Below, piece by piece: positions 43,387 to 54,234 of a stretch of DNA of 64,000 nucleotides (position 1 is its first letter; each line of letters begins with the position of its first letter). The position numbers and the translations under genes were made by a program. The notes beneath the pieces were generated by a model. It made no database searches. It was not told the DNA's origin and saw only the letters and a program-made list of their open reading frames with translations. This stretch comes from Rhypophila decipiens. Lineage: Eukaryota; Ascomycota; Sordariomycetes; Sordariales; Naviculisporaceae. The DNA is taken from positions 1 through 64,000 of the forward strand of contig MU858197.1 in assembly GCA_033297075.1 (NCBI GenBank), given 5' to 3'.

Positions 43387-45049
43387 CAGCAGACGTTGAA
43401 AGACAGCCGAGCTAGACCCCGCGATATGATGATGTCGGTCGCGTTCGGCGTGGCGCCTGGTAGCTGTCACGGGAAACTTTGTTTTCTCGTTTGGTGACAG
43501 ACAGTGAGCCGGTAATTCGGCTGGCGGGGATTGTCTGATCTTTTGGTTGCGCACGGTGGATGCGGTGAAAGTGGGTTGATGCTCCAGTCGTGAATCCAGG
43601 TATACCCGACCAAGAGTCAAGAGTCCCGAATGCTCAAGTCGAGGTCGTCAGGTGCTTTCGTTTGCAAGAGTATGAACGGTGGAAGCAAGCGAGTCCGGAG
43701 ATTTCCTGATTTGGGAAGTTCCTCGAATTTTGAAGCTCGGTCCAACACCCGATGCGATTGGAGTTGGCGTTTCCCCAAAGGTTTCAATCGGGTTAATCAG
43801 GGACTTGCAGCAAAAAAAAGGGGGAAGGAACTGTGAGGGCGGTGAGTCGTCCGATCTTTGATCTCAACCAAGAAACTTGTAATTTGAAGCCAATTGACGG
43901 CGATTGTCTCAATACTCGTGGAGGAGTTTGTAGAAAAACGTTTTGAAAGGGTTGAACCAAACAGAGAGGGTAGTGCCTCTCCTCAAACCGCTGAATAAAC
44001 CGGTCAACAACAGTCTTTTGTAGAAAAGGAGAAAAAAAGAATTTCAATTAAATGGGGGCGACACGACGTTCCGGTAACAAGAATCTTGGGGGGGCACCAC
44101 TGCCGTTCGAGTTTAGCGTATCGACGTAACAACCCCACCAAACGTGGCTCGTCGCCGGTTGATTCGTCGGACCTGCCAGGACCCCAGCAGCCCGGATCAG
44201 GGCTTCGCTCTAGCGATAAGACTTGACCCAGAAGAGGCACTCTTGTATGGGATGCAGTGGTGATCGATGCATGGAAATTGTTGGCAGCCGTTGAATTTGA
44301 CCTGACACTGGAAGAAGTTCTCGAAACCCCTTTTTTGGCTGCTTATAATAGCAAATATCAAAGACATTCTTGTCCTATGTCACTGTGGCTCATCCCGTGG
44401 CCAATTGTTGACGCGGTGCCTTCTTTGTGTCTCCTTGGGGATTGGTCGAGTGTCACTCAAGGAAATCCCTAACAATTGTTCTCGACCCCTGTCACGAGGT
44501 ACATCCGGTCATCCACCGTATCGATTGTCGAGAGCACTGGAAGAAGCACTCGCCGGCCCGACGGAAACTTGGTGCACTGAGCTGCACCTTGAGGAGCCAA
44601 CGAGATAAGCAATGCGGCCGTAGTCCAACTGTACAGCATCAAGGAACTCACTAGATCAAATATGGCCGAAAACAAGGCAGTTGGGCGGCACGGCACGATA
44701 GTATAGTGTACTTGATCATGATGGAAGCTGGCCGATTTTTGTGAGATTTTTGTCGTTCAACTTCTGGATCCAGTGGCTGGCCGAGCGGATGTCTTTGCGG
44801 CCAAAAGCTGTGAGTGGTCAGTGCCACGATTGTGTACGTCGTCAGCTCCACTCTTTAGGGGTCGGAAATTGCGGCGTGGACCTGACAAGCACAGCACGCT
44901 AGCGACCCCAGTTTGCCCTGAAAGTTGGCCTGTGCTGGCCCCGCTCTTTATCACCGTTCTCGGCTTGAGCCTTTGAGGGGTTTCGATCTTATAAGATCTG
45001 ATAAACATCCTCCGTGGACTTCGTCCGCGATGAGTTCACAAACGATGGA

Positions 45050-45091
45050 AAGGTAGCCGTTTAACGTTAATGGTATAAATTAGGCTACCTT
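45050..45091. repeat. Small inverted repeat
   Basis: AAGGTAGCC at 45050-45058 and its exact complement GGCTACCTT at 45083-45091 flank a 24-nt AT-rich loop. Confidence 0.7.
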
Positions 45092-45400
45092 GATATAAAC
45101 TCTTGTCAGTATAAATCTACCATTCACAAAAGGTCAGAGCCTAAAGTGAAATTCAGCACATTGTGTTGGAGGGACCAGGCAGATTCCGTACACCACTTGC
45201 CGGTTGCAAGCAATACTGAATGCGGTCCTGAGGCGGCCCAGTACAATCTCCATCTCGACTTCATCCTTTTACTCAGTCACACCACTACTCGTAGTTGTAG
45301 TCTTGACAACTTCCACTATCGGGCTGCGTAGATGACAGTTTAGGCTCAAAGTTTACTGTTCAGACTATCTGGCCAAACTCTTAGTGGACGACCTAAAACC

Positions 45401-45461
45401 CTATCGTCAGCTCCTCTCGTTATTTTAGTTGTTCCTAGGCCCTACCTATCGTCAGCTCCTC
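45401..45461. repeat. 16-bp direct repeat
   Basis: CTATCGTCAGCTCCTC occurs at 45401-45416 and again at 45446-45461, 113-173 nt before the nicotinamidase ATG. Confidence 0.8.
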
Positions 45462-45573
45462 ATCAGCCTCTTTTACCGTTTTACGGTATCTGCATAACTC
45501 GAGTGATCCGCCGCACCCACTGCCATCAACCCATCAGCACTCAACATTCACAACTCGGCACAAAAACCCCACA

Positions 45574-46757
45574 ATGGCTGAACAAGACGGCGTCAAGCGT
45601 GCGCTGATTGTGGTGGACATGCAAGAGGACTTTTGCCCACCCGTAAGTCTGCCTAGTCTATTTTCTGTCCTTTCCCGAGTATAAACGTACACAACGCATC
45701 AAGCAAATCGATTCCCCTCACATCGGGAGTCGTGAATGCGGCGCGGGAGTGCGACGCTGCTTCTTTCGTCGTTGCTATTCGACGTCCCCGCCGTCTTATT
45801 GCATCGCATCGTATCACGCGTATGGAGTACGGAGTACGAGTCCGGTCCTCCCCCATACAGGCTACCGTTCAAGTAATGGGTTTGTCAGGTCACGACATAT
45901 TGTCCGGTTTTATTTCTCAGCCTTGTAGTTCAACGCTTGATCATTAATCTGCCATCTTGCCAACGGCCATATGCACCTGATACCACCTGCCCTTACCTGC
46001 TCACCTACTCACTCACTCACTCCTGTCAACAAACCCCTGTTCTCACCAAAGCCCCCTTCTATAAACAAACGTGCCAACTCAGTCATACTGCCATTCTCTA
46101 ACAAACACTGACCGTAAAAAACAGCACGGCTCCCTAGCAGTCCCCCTAGGCCGGACCCTCTCCCCCCTAATCAACACCCTCCTCGGCCTTCCCCCATCCA
46201 AATTCTCCCTAAAAATAGCAACAAAGGACTGGCACCCACAATCCCACATCTCATTCGCCTCCAACCACACCAACAAATACCCCTTTGTCGACTTCGCAAC
46301 AATCACAAACCCCTACAACCCCCTCGAAAAATACGAAACCCGTCTCTGGCCAGACCACTGCATCCAAAACACGCCCGGAGCCGAAATCATCCCGGAACTA
46401 GACAAATCTCAATTTACCCATGTCATTGAAAAGGGCACGGATCCTAGGGTGGAGATGTACAGCGCTTTTCATGACCCGTTTACCGCTCCACGGGTAAGTG
46501 ACTCTGGACTGGGAGATTTACTCAAGCAACACGAGATAAAGGAGGTGTACGTGGTAGGTCTGGCGGGGGATTATTGTGTACGATGTACAGCGGAGGATAG
46601 TGTCAAGGAGGGATTCACTACGTATGTGATTGAGGAGGGGACTAAGGCTGTTGATCCGTCTGCTTGGGAGGCTAGCAAGACGGAGATGGAACAAAATGGG
46701 GTGAAGGTTGTGAGTAAGGGGGATGAAGTTGTCAAGAGGCTGTTTGGGGAGATTTAA
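45574..46757 (+). CDS. pnc1: Nicotinamidase
   Basis: The protein has 233 aa from exons 45574-45642 and 46125-46757. The intron is 482 nt, far longer than the others here, with GTAAGT, a CTAACAA branch-like site and AACAG. Exon 1 encodes MAEQDGVKRALIVVDMQEDF with catalytic Asp15. Exon 2 supplies Lys126 (IEKGTDPRVEMYSAF) and Cys174 (VGLAGDYCVRCTA), completing the isochorismatase-family triad. Metal-binding D58/H60 (KDWHPQSHISF) and H101 (LWPDHC) are also present. It hydrolyses nicotinamide to nicotinate and ammonia, the first step of NAD salvage, and is thought to relieve sirtuins of nicotinamide inhibition. Length agrees with yeast Pnc1 (216 aa). Confidence 0.95.
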
Positions 46758-47144
46758 CCTTGATAGTTGACGGGGAGGAAGAGATGGTCTGATTGAGTCC
46801 CGATGGGAGAAGAAACAGAAGACGAGCATTTGTTTTTTTTTTTGCTAGTAATGAGATTATGCCATAGTATACCATGTCATTACGTCTGAATCTGAATTGT
46901 ATTGGGGATGGTTCGTGGACCTTGCGTTTGCAAAAGCATACAAGCTATATCAAGAATAACATATCATGTTAACTCAGAAAGCTGAAGTCAATACAATTTT
47001 CGGTTCCGCGTGTCGTTTTGACAGTGTGAACGAATACTGCAAACCAAGAACAAATCTTCAACTAAACTGAAACCAAGGTGAAAAGAATGACAAGAAAAAT
47101 GACGACAGAAAACAAGACAAAAATACACGAAAAAGGCCAAACTG

Positions 47145-47316
47145 ACATAAAGCTCGGGGCATCCCCGTGGGAATGCCCCTACGAAAAGCCTCGTGGGCTT
47201 TTACTTGGGGGGAGGCAGCTCGGGGGATCGAACCCCTAACCTGCCTCCCCCAGCCAGGGAGGTGACTTATGGGCAGGAGCTTACCACTGGATAACCTACT
47301 GCCCATAAGTCACCCC
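47145..47316 (-). mobile_element. tRNA-derived SINE-like element, copy B
   Basis: Read on the minus strand, box A-like TTATCCAGTGG (47294-47284) is followed by a canonical box B GGTTCGATCCC (47234-47224). The ends GGCAG/CTGCC can pair like an acceptor stem and CCTGC/GCAGG like an anticodon stem around a long insert. The tail repeats the plan of copy A: AAAAGC/GCTTTT hairpin (47202-47184), then a GGGGCAT...ATGCCCC hairpin (47179-47156), GAGCTTTATG, and a T-rich GGCCTTTTTCG. A reading as an intron-containing tRNA gene was considered, but U33 is lacking and the D-arm is poor. Confidence 0.55.
47261..47314. repeat. 16-bp perfect inverted repeat inside copy B
   Basis: GGTGACTTATGGGCAG at 47261-47276 is the exact complement of CTGCCCATAAGTCACC at 47299-47314. 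The 22-nt loop between them carries the box A-like sequence. Confidence 0.85.
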
Positions 47317-47772
47317 CCTGTTAGAAGAGGTATTTTTTGCCGAGACTGTTGTGAAGTTTATCTCTCAGAATAAGGTTCAAGGATGGGGACTGGTCACGGC
47401 TAACCATGTGATGGCATGCCTGGAGATAGCTGTCTGCCACAAGTTGCTGTTTGAGAAGACAGTGGCCAGGCCGTCTAGAGCAGCATGAAGAGGGTCAATT
47501 CGGCTTGAAATTTACACTCGACGGCGGCGGGTCGTCTCTGGATATATAGGAGTGCACTCAGGTCCGCTTCATTGCAAACAAACACTCCATCGCGTCCTAT
47601 GGTGATCACGAATGCGACAATTAATGTCTTGTTTTGATAAATGGCGAGTGTCATACAGGTACTAAATATCAGAACAAGCCTATAAACTCCTCCCACACCA
47701 GTATTAATGCCCGCCCAACCATAAAGCGTTCATGACACAAACATAACATCTTCATTCAGCTCATCAAACTCC

Positions 47773-49725
47773 TTACCGCCCCATCCGGATCACACCAGCA
47801 GCAACCAGTTTCTGGATCTTGGTCCTCACTCCCGGGTTCCTCATATGCTCAGCCAACGCCGCAGGGTCGGATTGCGCCTGTTGGAGGATGGCCTGCATGA
47901 CTGGATCTGCCATGATGCCCATGATCTAGATTCGACAAAGTTAGCAACACGACCTTGGTACTGCAAAAGCTACATCCAAGGCTTACCTCGGGGTCTTTGG
48001 CCAGTCTCTCCCTGGTCTGATCTTCGGTCTCGTTCTCGCGGGCCGCATACATGGCGGTGAACGCCTTTTGCTGTTGCTGCTCAATCTCCCTGGCGTTCGC
48101 GCCGTTGTGGTGCTCCATGTCAACGTGGAGCGCCTCAGTGCAGGCATCTACAGACTTGCTGTACTCGCGCATGCCGAAATATGCTTGCGCCTTGCGAATG
48201 TAGGCTCTGATGAACTTGGGATCCTTCTTGATGGCCGCGTCGCAGTCTTCCACAGCGCTAGGGAACTCGAACAGCTTGATGAAAGCCGCAGCACGGTTGC
48301 TGTAGCCTCTCGGGTCGTCTGGCGCGCGCTTGACCATCTCCGAGTACGCAGCCACCGCGCCAGGCCAATCCGACTCCTTGAACTTCTTGTTACCTTCCTC
48401 ACGCGCCTCCTCTGCCTTGGCGGGGTCAATGTACGCCTTCTTTGCATCCTCAATCTTTTTCTTCTCAGCAGCCCGAACCTTGTTGAGGACGTCGGGCGTG
48501 CGATGCTCGCGCAGCGACATGTTGTAGTAGTCAATCGCCTGGGCGAGGTCGCCTTGCTTCTCGAATGCAGTACCAATACGGGCATACGACTTGGCGATGA
48601 TCTTGAAGTCGGCATACAAGGTGCGGCCCTCCTCGACCGCCTTCTGACACGTTTCGATACACGCTTGGAAATCCCCCTTCTCGAAATAGGCTGCACCGAG
48701 GTTGTTAAGGTAAGTAATGTCCTTGTGGAGGTCCCAGGCAGCCTGGTAGTGCTTGATCGCCTCGTCAAAGTTGCGCTTCTTGTAGTTCTCGGTGCCGAGG
48801 GCCTTCTCCTTGTCGGCAGCTTCCTTGGCCTTCTTCTTTTCCAGAGCCTCCTCGTCCTCGGGTTCGGGGGTGGGCTCCTTCTTGGGCTCAGCGGCCTTGG
48901 GAGCGGGACGGGCATCGGGCATCGGCACATCTTCTTCCGCCTCGGTCGCACGAGAGCCGGAGGCACCGCCTTGGCCGGGAGGGGCCATATCCATGTCGAT
49001 ACCCATCAGCACTCCGAGAACCTGGATCATTCTGGGGTCGCTGAAAAGATCCTGTGCATTCTTGGGGTTCTGCTTGATCGCCTGGAGCTTAGCCATGAAT
49101 GCAGGGTCGGCGAGGTAGCCGCTGGTCTTGGGGTTGCCGGCGAGCTTTTGGAGGAGGTTCGGGTCGGTGAACATTTGGCCAATACCACCGCTCGGGTCGC
49201 CAAGACCACCTAGACATATGGGTCAGCTATTGTCAGGTCTTTTGAGACACCACAATCAAGAGTGCGCTTACCTCCACCAGCCTCCTGCTCCATCGCTCGC
49301 TGGACTGACGCAAGATCGTTCTTCATGCCGGCATTGTTAGGGTCCAGCTTCAAGCCTTCTTCGTATGCGTCGTTGGCCCCGAGCAAATCGCCTTTGCCGT
49401 ACAGCGCAGTTCCCTTGCGACCCCATCCCTTTGGCCAGTCAGGCTTCAGCTGTGTTGTCTTGTCGGCGTCTTCGAGGGCGTGGTCCCAATCCTTTTTGGA
49501 CGCATAGGCGGCGGATCTGTTACTGTACAGGATGTGATTTGAGGGGTCGATGGCGATGGCTTGTGTGAACTTTTCACTACGGGAGGAAGAATGCAATGTC
49601 AGTGAAGAGGTCTCGGAGTATAACATTGTGCCAAGCAAGCGTGGCACGACTTACATGGCCTCGTCAAAGTTCTTTGCGGCAATGGCCTTGTTGCCGAGAG
49701 CTTTGAGCTCGTCTGCGGTAGACAT
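47773..49725 (-). CDS. sti1: Hsp70/Hsp90 co-chaperone Sti1 (Hop)
   Basis: The protein has 583 aa from four exons: 49725-49655, 49576-49272, 49209-47987 and 47925-47773, with introns of 78, 62 and 61 nt in correct phase. TPR1 lies about 1-115 (MSTADELKALGNKAIAAKNF; ILYSNRSAAYASKKDWDHAL). DP1 follows (MFTDPNLLQKLAGNP; LFSDPRMIQVLGVLMGIDMD), then a charged linker, TPR2A (KALGTENYKKRNFDEAIKHY), TPR2B (EEGNKKFKESDWPGAVAAYS) and a C-terminal DP2 (IMGIMADPVMQAILQQAQ) ending MGR. Length and order match yeast Sti1 (589 aa). It bridges Hsp70 and Hsp90 in the cytosol for client transfer. Expression is normally heat-responsive; no clear heat-shock element was confirmed by eye. Confidence 0.96.
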
Positions 49726-51899
49726 GTTGCTTGTCAGGGCAGGAGTATTGAGAAGGTAATAGTATTAGAGTGTCGGTAGTGGTGTGTGAGAAAATATGGT
49801 ATGTTATGGTTTGTCTCAGTAAACTCAGGATGCTCGTGCTCAGTGGAAAATCAACAACAGAAGAAGACCAGGCTGGAATCAGGCAGATAGAAGAATTTCA
49901 GTCAGCGGCTCAAGCTGCAGAACGGGGCGCGCAGAAAGCGTGGAAAGCTCTAGACTTTCGATGCCTTTCGATGGCCCGAGCTCCTGATTGGCGGGGAAGT
50001 GCCCCTCCTGAGTTCACAAGCTCCCAGTCCGTTTTTGGTGTGGGGTTGATGGCCGGCTTGGCATTGGCTGCGGTGAGGCTTCACAACCCCACCCCGGCGA
50101 CGTCAACTCTGTCAAATCTCGACAATTATTTGATACTTCCCGGCGCAGGCGTCCGTCATTCGTGTATCATTGGTAGTACTGTTTGGGATTGTTGATTTGG
50201 ACGGCGTCCGGCATACTTTCCTGTTCTGTGAGACTGGCACTCGGCCACAAGGTTCAGCAACCAGATATAAGCGAATTTCGACCAATCATGTGTCGAGTGG
50301 TTCTGCGACGGGTACAAGGAGGATGAAGAATATCGTCAGAGCCTAGCTCAACATCGGGGTTCGAAGCCCATGAGATGGGACGGACCACACTAATAAGGCT
50401 CATCTAGTGTACAAATGGTTAAGAGTTGAGAGCCGGCATCAGCTGAGATATATATTAGGTCTGCCTCCTGATCCGAGGAGTCTGAAGGGATATAGCAAGC
50501 CCATAATAATGTTATGAAATACCTGCGCAGCCTACTGCTGAGACATTGGGCCTGCTTGCTTGAAGTATTGTGCCTAGATTTCATATATATATAGGGGGAG
50601 GGCGAACTCCCCGTCTTGATGTCTTCTATGCAATTCTGACATAAAATGCCTAGAATCATTGTCGTTGACTCATCTTAGATATCAATATCAGCTTACCAAC
50701 GCTTCTAGACATGAGGGCACTCATAGAGTGAACAACAGCCTCCTCAAGGCCCGCCTCTTCTTATCACTGCCTCATGCTCAAGCTCGGGACGATTCGAGAG
50801 CTTCCACACATGAAGCAAGCATTTAAAGTGTTGAGATTTCAACAAGACACTGAGAAAACAAAGATGAGTAGAAGCAGTAGCGCCTCAATGTCCATATTTA
50901 TCGCCATGTGTTAATAATCAACTGCGCTCGGCGCCTCTATCGGCTCATCGTTTTACTGGCTAGGTAGTTACCTATTAATATCTCTGTCTAAGATACCTTA
51001 ACCTTCTTAGCCTTATATGATAGTGCCATCTCATAAAATCAAAGCTGGGAATGCTTTAGGCGGGTAGCTCAATGACAACATGAAGTTGTGAGCACACAAA
51101 TCAGTACGTAAAACAAACAGATTAAACCAGTTAGATTTCATAAAGCAAGCCGTCGGAATACCAGACTGAGCTTTCATTCTGAAAACACCAAGAAAAAGTC
51201 ACGATGCATCAAGTGGCGCCGTCAACGTCCGAATTCCGAAAGATAGCATATGTCCTCTCTCTCGATCCAACGAGAAGTCTCTCTCCAAACTGAGACAAAA
51301 GTTCGTGTTACATCAGACGCACGACTAACCGACTTGATTGAAGCCACCCAAGGGCTAGATCCCGAATAGAGTCAAATAAAACGCTTAACCACGACCCTAC
51401 GGCTGCCGGCAACCATCGTTGGAAAAAACGGCACAAATGCCGACAAACTACTGATATGGTGGGCGGCATCTGGTTGGATCGTTGAGACGTTGGGGCTTAC
51501 CACGGACCGCACCGTCGACAGGGTTTTCAACGGACATCCGACGACGTGTGTGATTCGGGCCATGGTAAATCGCGGTACTATCTGTTTTTGGTTACTTGAT
51601 CTCTTGATGCATTCCGTACTACACCACCAACTTCTTATCACGTAATTGGATATCCATGGGCGTTTTGATAAATATGAAGACGGCTTCCCCAGCCCCATCC
51701 CGGCATGTCTTGCCCGGAACCAGATGAGACACACAGACACGGGTCGATCAACCTTCCAGTTGGGTTCATCCATTCCTGTCGTAAATGGTCCCTGGTTCCT
51801 CTCGTTATAGCCTCTCAATCTCATACGACCCATCTCGAGGTTCTCAGCCAAAATTCAAGCATCATCATTATCCAAACTAACCCAGAGGGAATCACCAAA
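49726..51899. other. Divergent intergenic stretch, 2.2 kb
   Basis: Lies between sti1 (-) and the MFS gene at 51900 (+). A 141-codon open frame at 49770-50195 lacks coding features. A box B-like GGGGTTCGAAGCCC near 50354 has no matching tRNA fold. Otherwise nothing is seen. Confidence 0.5.
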
Positions 51900-53534
51900 A
51901 TGCGGCTACACACCCTCCACGAACTGGACAAGACAGAAGGGACAGTTCAGCTCCGCAAAGAACATGACTCCGACACCTCCTCCCTGGTGCTGGTCCCACG
52001 ACCCTCCTCAGCAGACCCAAACGACCCCCTCCGCTGGCCCATCTACAAGAAGAACATCGCCTTCCTATCCGTCTGCGCCTTCACCTTCCTAACCAACTAT
52101 GGCATCGGCGGTCTCGCTCCAGCGTTCTACATTCTCTCCCTCGAATTCGACAAGTCCATGACCGAGACTTCTGACCTTCTCCTGTGGCCGATCCTCGTCC
52201 TGGGCGTGTTCAACTTCTTCTGGGTCCCGATAGCCAATTACTTTGGTAAACGGCCCGTCTTTGTCTTTTGCTCGGGGTTGCTTTGCGTGTGCTTTTTCTG
52301 GGGCGCTTTGGCGGGCTCGTTTCAGTCGTTGCTCTGGTCCAACATCATTGCTGCGTTTGCTGGCTCGTCAACTGAAGCTTTGGGCGCGAGCATCGTAAAT
52401 GACTTGTTCTTTCTGCATGAACGGGGGACCAAGATGGGGTTGTATATGAATTTCATTTCTGGCGGGAATACCATCGGCCCGTTGATTTGTGGGTTTATCA
52501 TCACGGGGTTGAGTTGGCGGTGGCACAAGTGGATTGCTGTTATTCTGACGGCAGTCAATTTTGTTACCGTTCTGCTGTTTGTTCCTGAGACGAGGTATTT
52601 CCGGGATGAGAATCTGAACGTGGCGGGTTCGGACTCGGAGGCTGTCATTTCGGCTCCGCCGTCAAACGAGAAAGTCGATCAGGGTGGAAAAGAGGAGGCT
52701 GCTCTTGGGGTGCCGCAGGTTCCCAAGAAGTCGTGGATGCAAGAGCTCAGTCTTTGGTCGGGAGTAGCGCCGGACACTACTCTGTTCAAGATGTTTGTTC
52801 GGCCGCTTCCCATGTTTGTTTACCCCTGTGTGGTGTATTCGTTCCTTGGGTATGCCGTCTCGTTGGTGTTGACGGTGGCTGTCAACATCTTGAACTCGTT
52901 CGTCTTGCAGGCTCCTCCATACAGCTGGTCGCCCATGATCAACGGCTTGATAAACATCCCGGGCCTCATTGGGAATCTTGCCGGTAGCTTCGCCGGAGGC
53001 TGGCTGGTGGATCTGTTCTGTGACTGGCGGACTCGACACAACCACGGCATCTATGAGCCCGAGAATAGGCTCTATCTCAACATCCTGCCGTTGCTCATTA
53101 CCGGGGCGGGATGCTTGGTTTTTGGGTACGGCGTGGAGCACGCATTGCACTGGACCAGTTTGTTCTTTGGATATGGCATGGTGTCCTTTGCTCTGACAGC
53201 TGTGCCAACCATCACGATGGCCTATGTCTCGGATTGCTTGCTCCCCGTCAATGCGGACGCGCTCATGTTGGTCAATGGTTGGTCACTGTGACACTGTCCC
53301 TGAAGATCCTTCATCTGAGTTCCGCTAACGTATCGATTCACAGGAAGCAAAAACATCGTGGCGTTTGGATTCTTATATGGCGTCGTGCCTTGGGTAGAGG
53401 AAGTCGGGTATATCGATTGCTTCGGGACTCAGGCCGGAATCTTTGTGGCTGTCATTGCACTTGGAATGGCCCTGCTGATCCCCTTTGGCGCCAAGATTAG
53501 ACACAAACAGGCCCTCTGGCGTATCATTCTGTAG
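51900..53534 (+). CDS. MFS transporter, DHA1-like (12-TM)
   Basis: The protein has 522 aa from exons 51900-53277 and 53344-53534; the 66-nt intron has GTTGGT, a GCTAACG branch site and CACAG. The ATG sits in a good context (CACCAAAATGCGG); the open frame upstream is not used. Twelve helices are visible in two halves, starting at NIAFLSVCAFTFLTNYGIGG. The central loop is long, hydrophilic and charged (about 235-285). DPNDPLRWP just before TM1 and FVPETRYFR after TM6 are typical of fungal DHA1-family plasma-membrane pumps. Motif A is weak (ANYFGKRPVFVF). Substrate unknown. It could export a small molecule or take up a nutrient. Confidence 0.88.
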
Positions 53535-54234
53535 TCTTCGAGGGAAGGCCGCAGCGAACAACAGAACTGAAATGGGTTGGACGTTTGGCTGGATTCTGAT
53601 GGCACAATTGTTTTGGTCTTGAGGAGGAATTCGGATGACCGATACAGATAAACCAGGTGCACAATGAAGGTTTAAAGATGGAAGGAAGCCTCTGGTGGAT
53701 CGGTTTAAGATTCAAGTCGGAACCTGCATATTCCTCTGTAACCAACTTTGAAGTTTGGTCATGGGGGGATCAGAGCACAACGAAGTGCACATATGGACTC
53801 CAAAGTTTTGTAGTGATTGATCGAGACGACAATATTGTCCGTCGAATTTCACACCCCCCCGGTGCACGTATTGAACGCTAGATCTGCAAGGCTATTAGAA
53901 CTCTCCACGCCCAGAAACAAGGGTCCTGATCTTCTGACCAATGAACTTAGCGGCGCAATTCAACCCTTGGGACAAGGCTGTTTGGAGGGGTAAAATTTCC
54001 AATCGTGGCCAACCGAGTTAACTTTAAGCTTCTTTCCATCAGCGCCGAACCAGTCACTCGGTCCAACTTCCCTGGTCTGCTACACTCAATTGATCCTCTC
54101 TTCAATCCATCTTTGCTGTCAAAACTCACCCTCCCCCAAACCCTGGCGATCTCCAGCTCCTAGATTCGCTGCAACGCGTCTGACTCACAACCCGTCGCAT
54201 ACCATACGCGAAGCATTCACGCGCCATCGCAACG
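53535..54234. other. Intergenic stretch, 0.7 kb
   Basis: Contains the 3' UTR of the MFS gene and the promoter of the RNA polymerase III subunit gene. No further gene is seen. Confidence 0.5.

Larger units (their letters stand above)
43387..45573. other. Divergent intergenic stretch, 2.2 kb
   Basis: Holds the promoters of the reductase (-) and the nicotinamidase (+). No gene was found. It contains two small repeat structures listed separately at 45050-45091 and 45401-45461. Confidence 0.5.
46758..47772. other. Intergenic stretch holding a SINE-like element
   Basis: This is 1.0 kb between the convergent pnc1 and sti1 genes. Besides 3' UTRs it contains the tRNA-derived element at 47145-47316. 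No gene was found. Confidence 0.55.

Noticed and set aside
43250..43620. 125-codon minus-strand ORF before HMG-CoA reductase
   Set aside because: Falls across the predicted leader and its intron; no coding signature.
47224..47313. Intron-containing tRNA gene on the minus strand
   Set aside because: Box B and some stems fit, but U33 is missing, the D-arm is weak, and the same 3' tail as at 21.7 kb points to a SINE-like element.
48068..49213. 381-codon plus-strand open frame
   Set aside because: It lies antisense to the sti1 exons, whose TPR and DP motifs are unambiguous; the frame is a composition shadow.
49770..50195. 141-codon open frame upstream of sti1
   Set aside because: Composition and lack of introns or motifs suggest non-coding promoter sequence.
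50302..50367. tRNA-like boxes (GTCGAGTGG and GGGGTTCGAAGCCC)
   Set aside because: No acceptor or anticodon stem can be formed, and the shared two-hairpin tail is absent.
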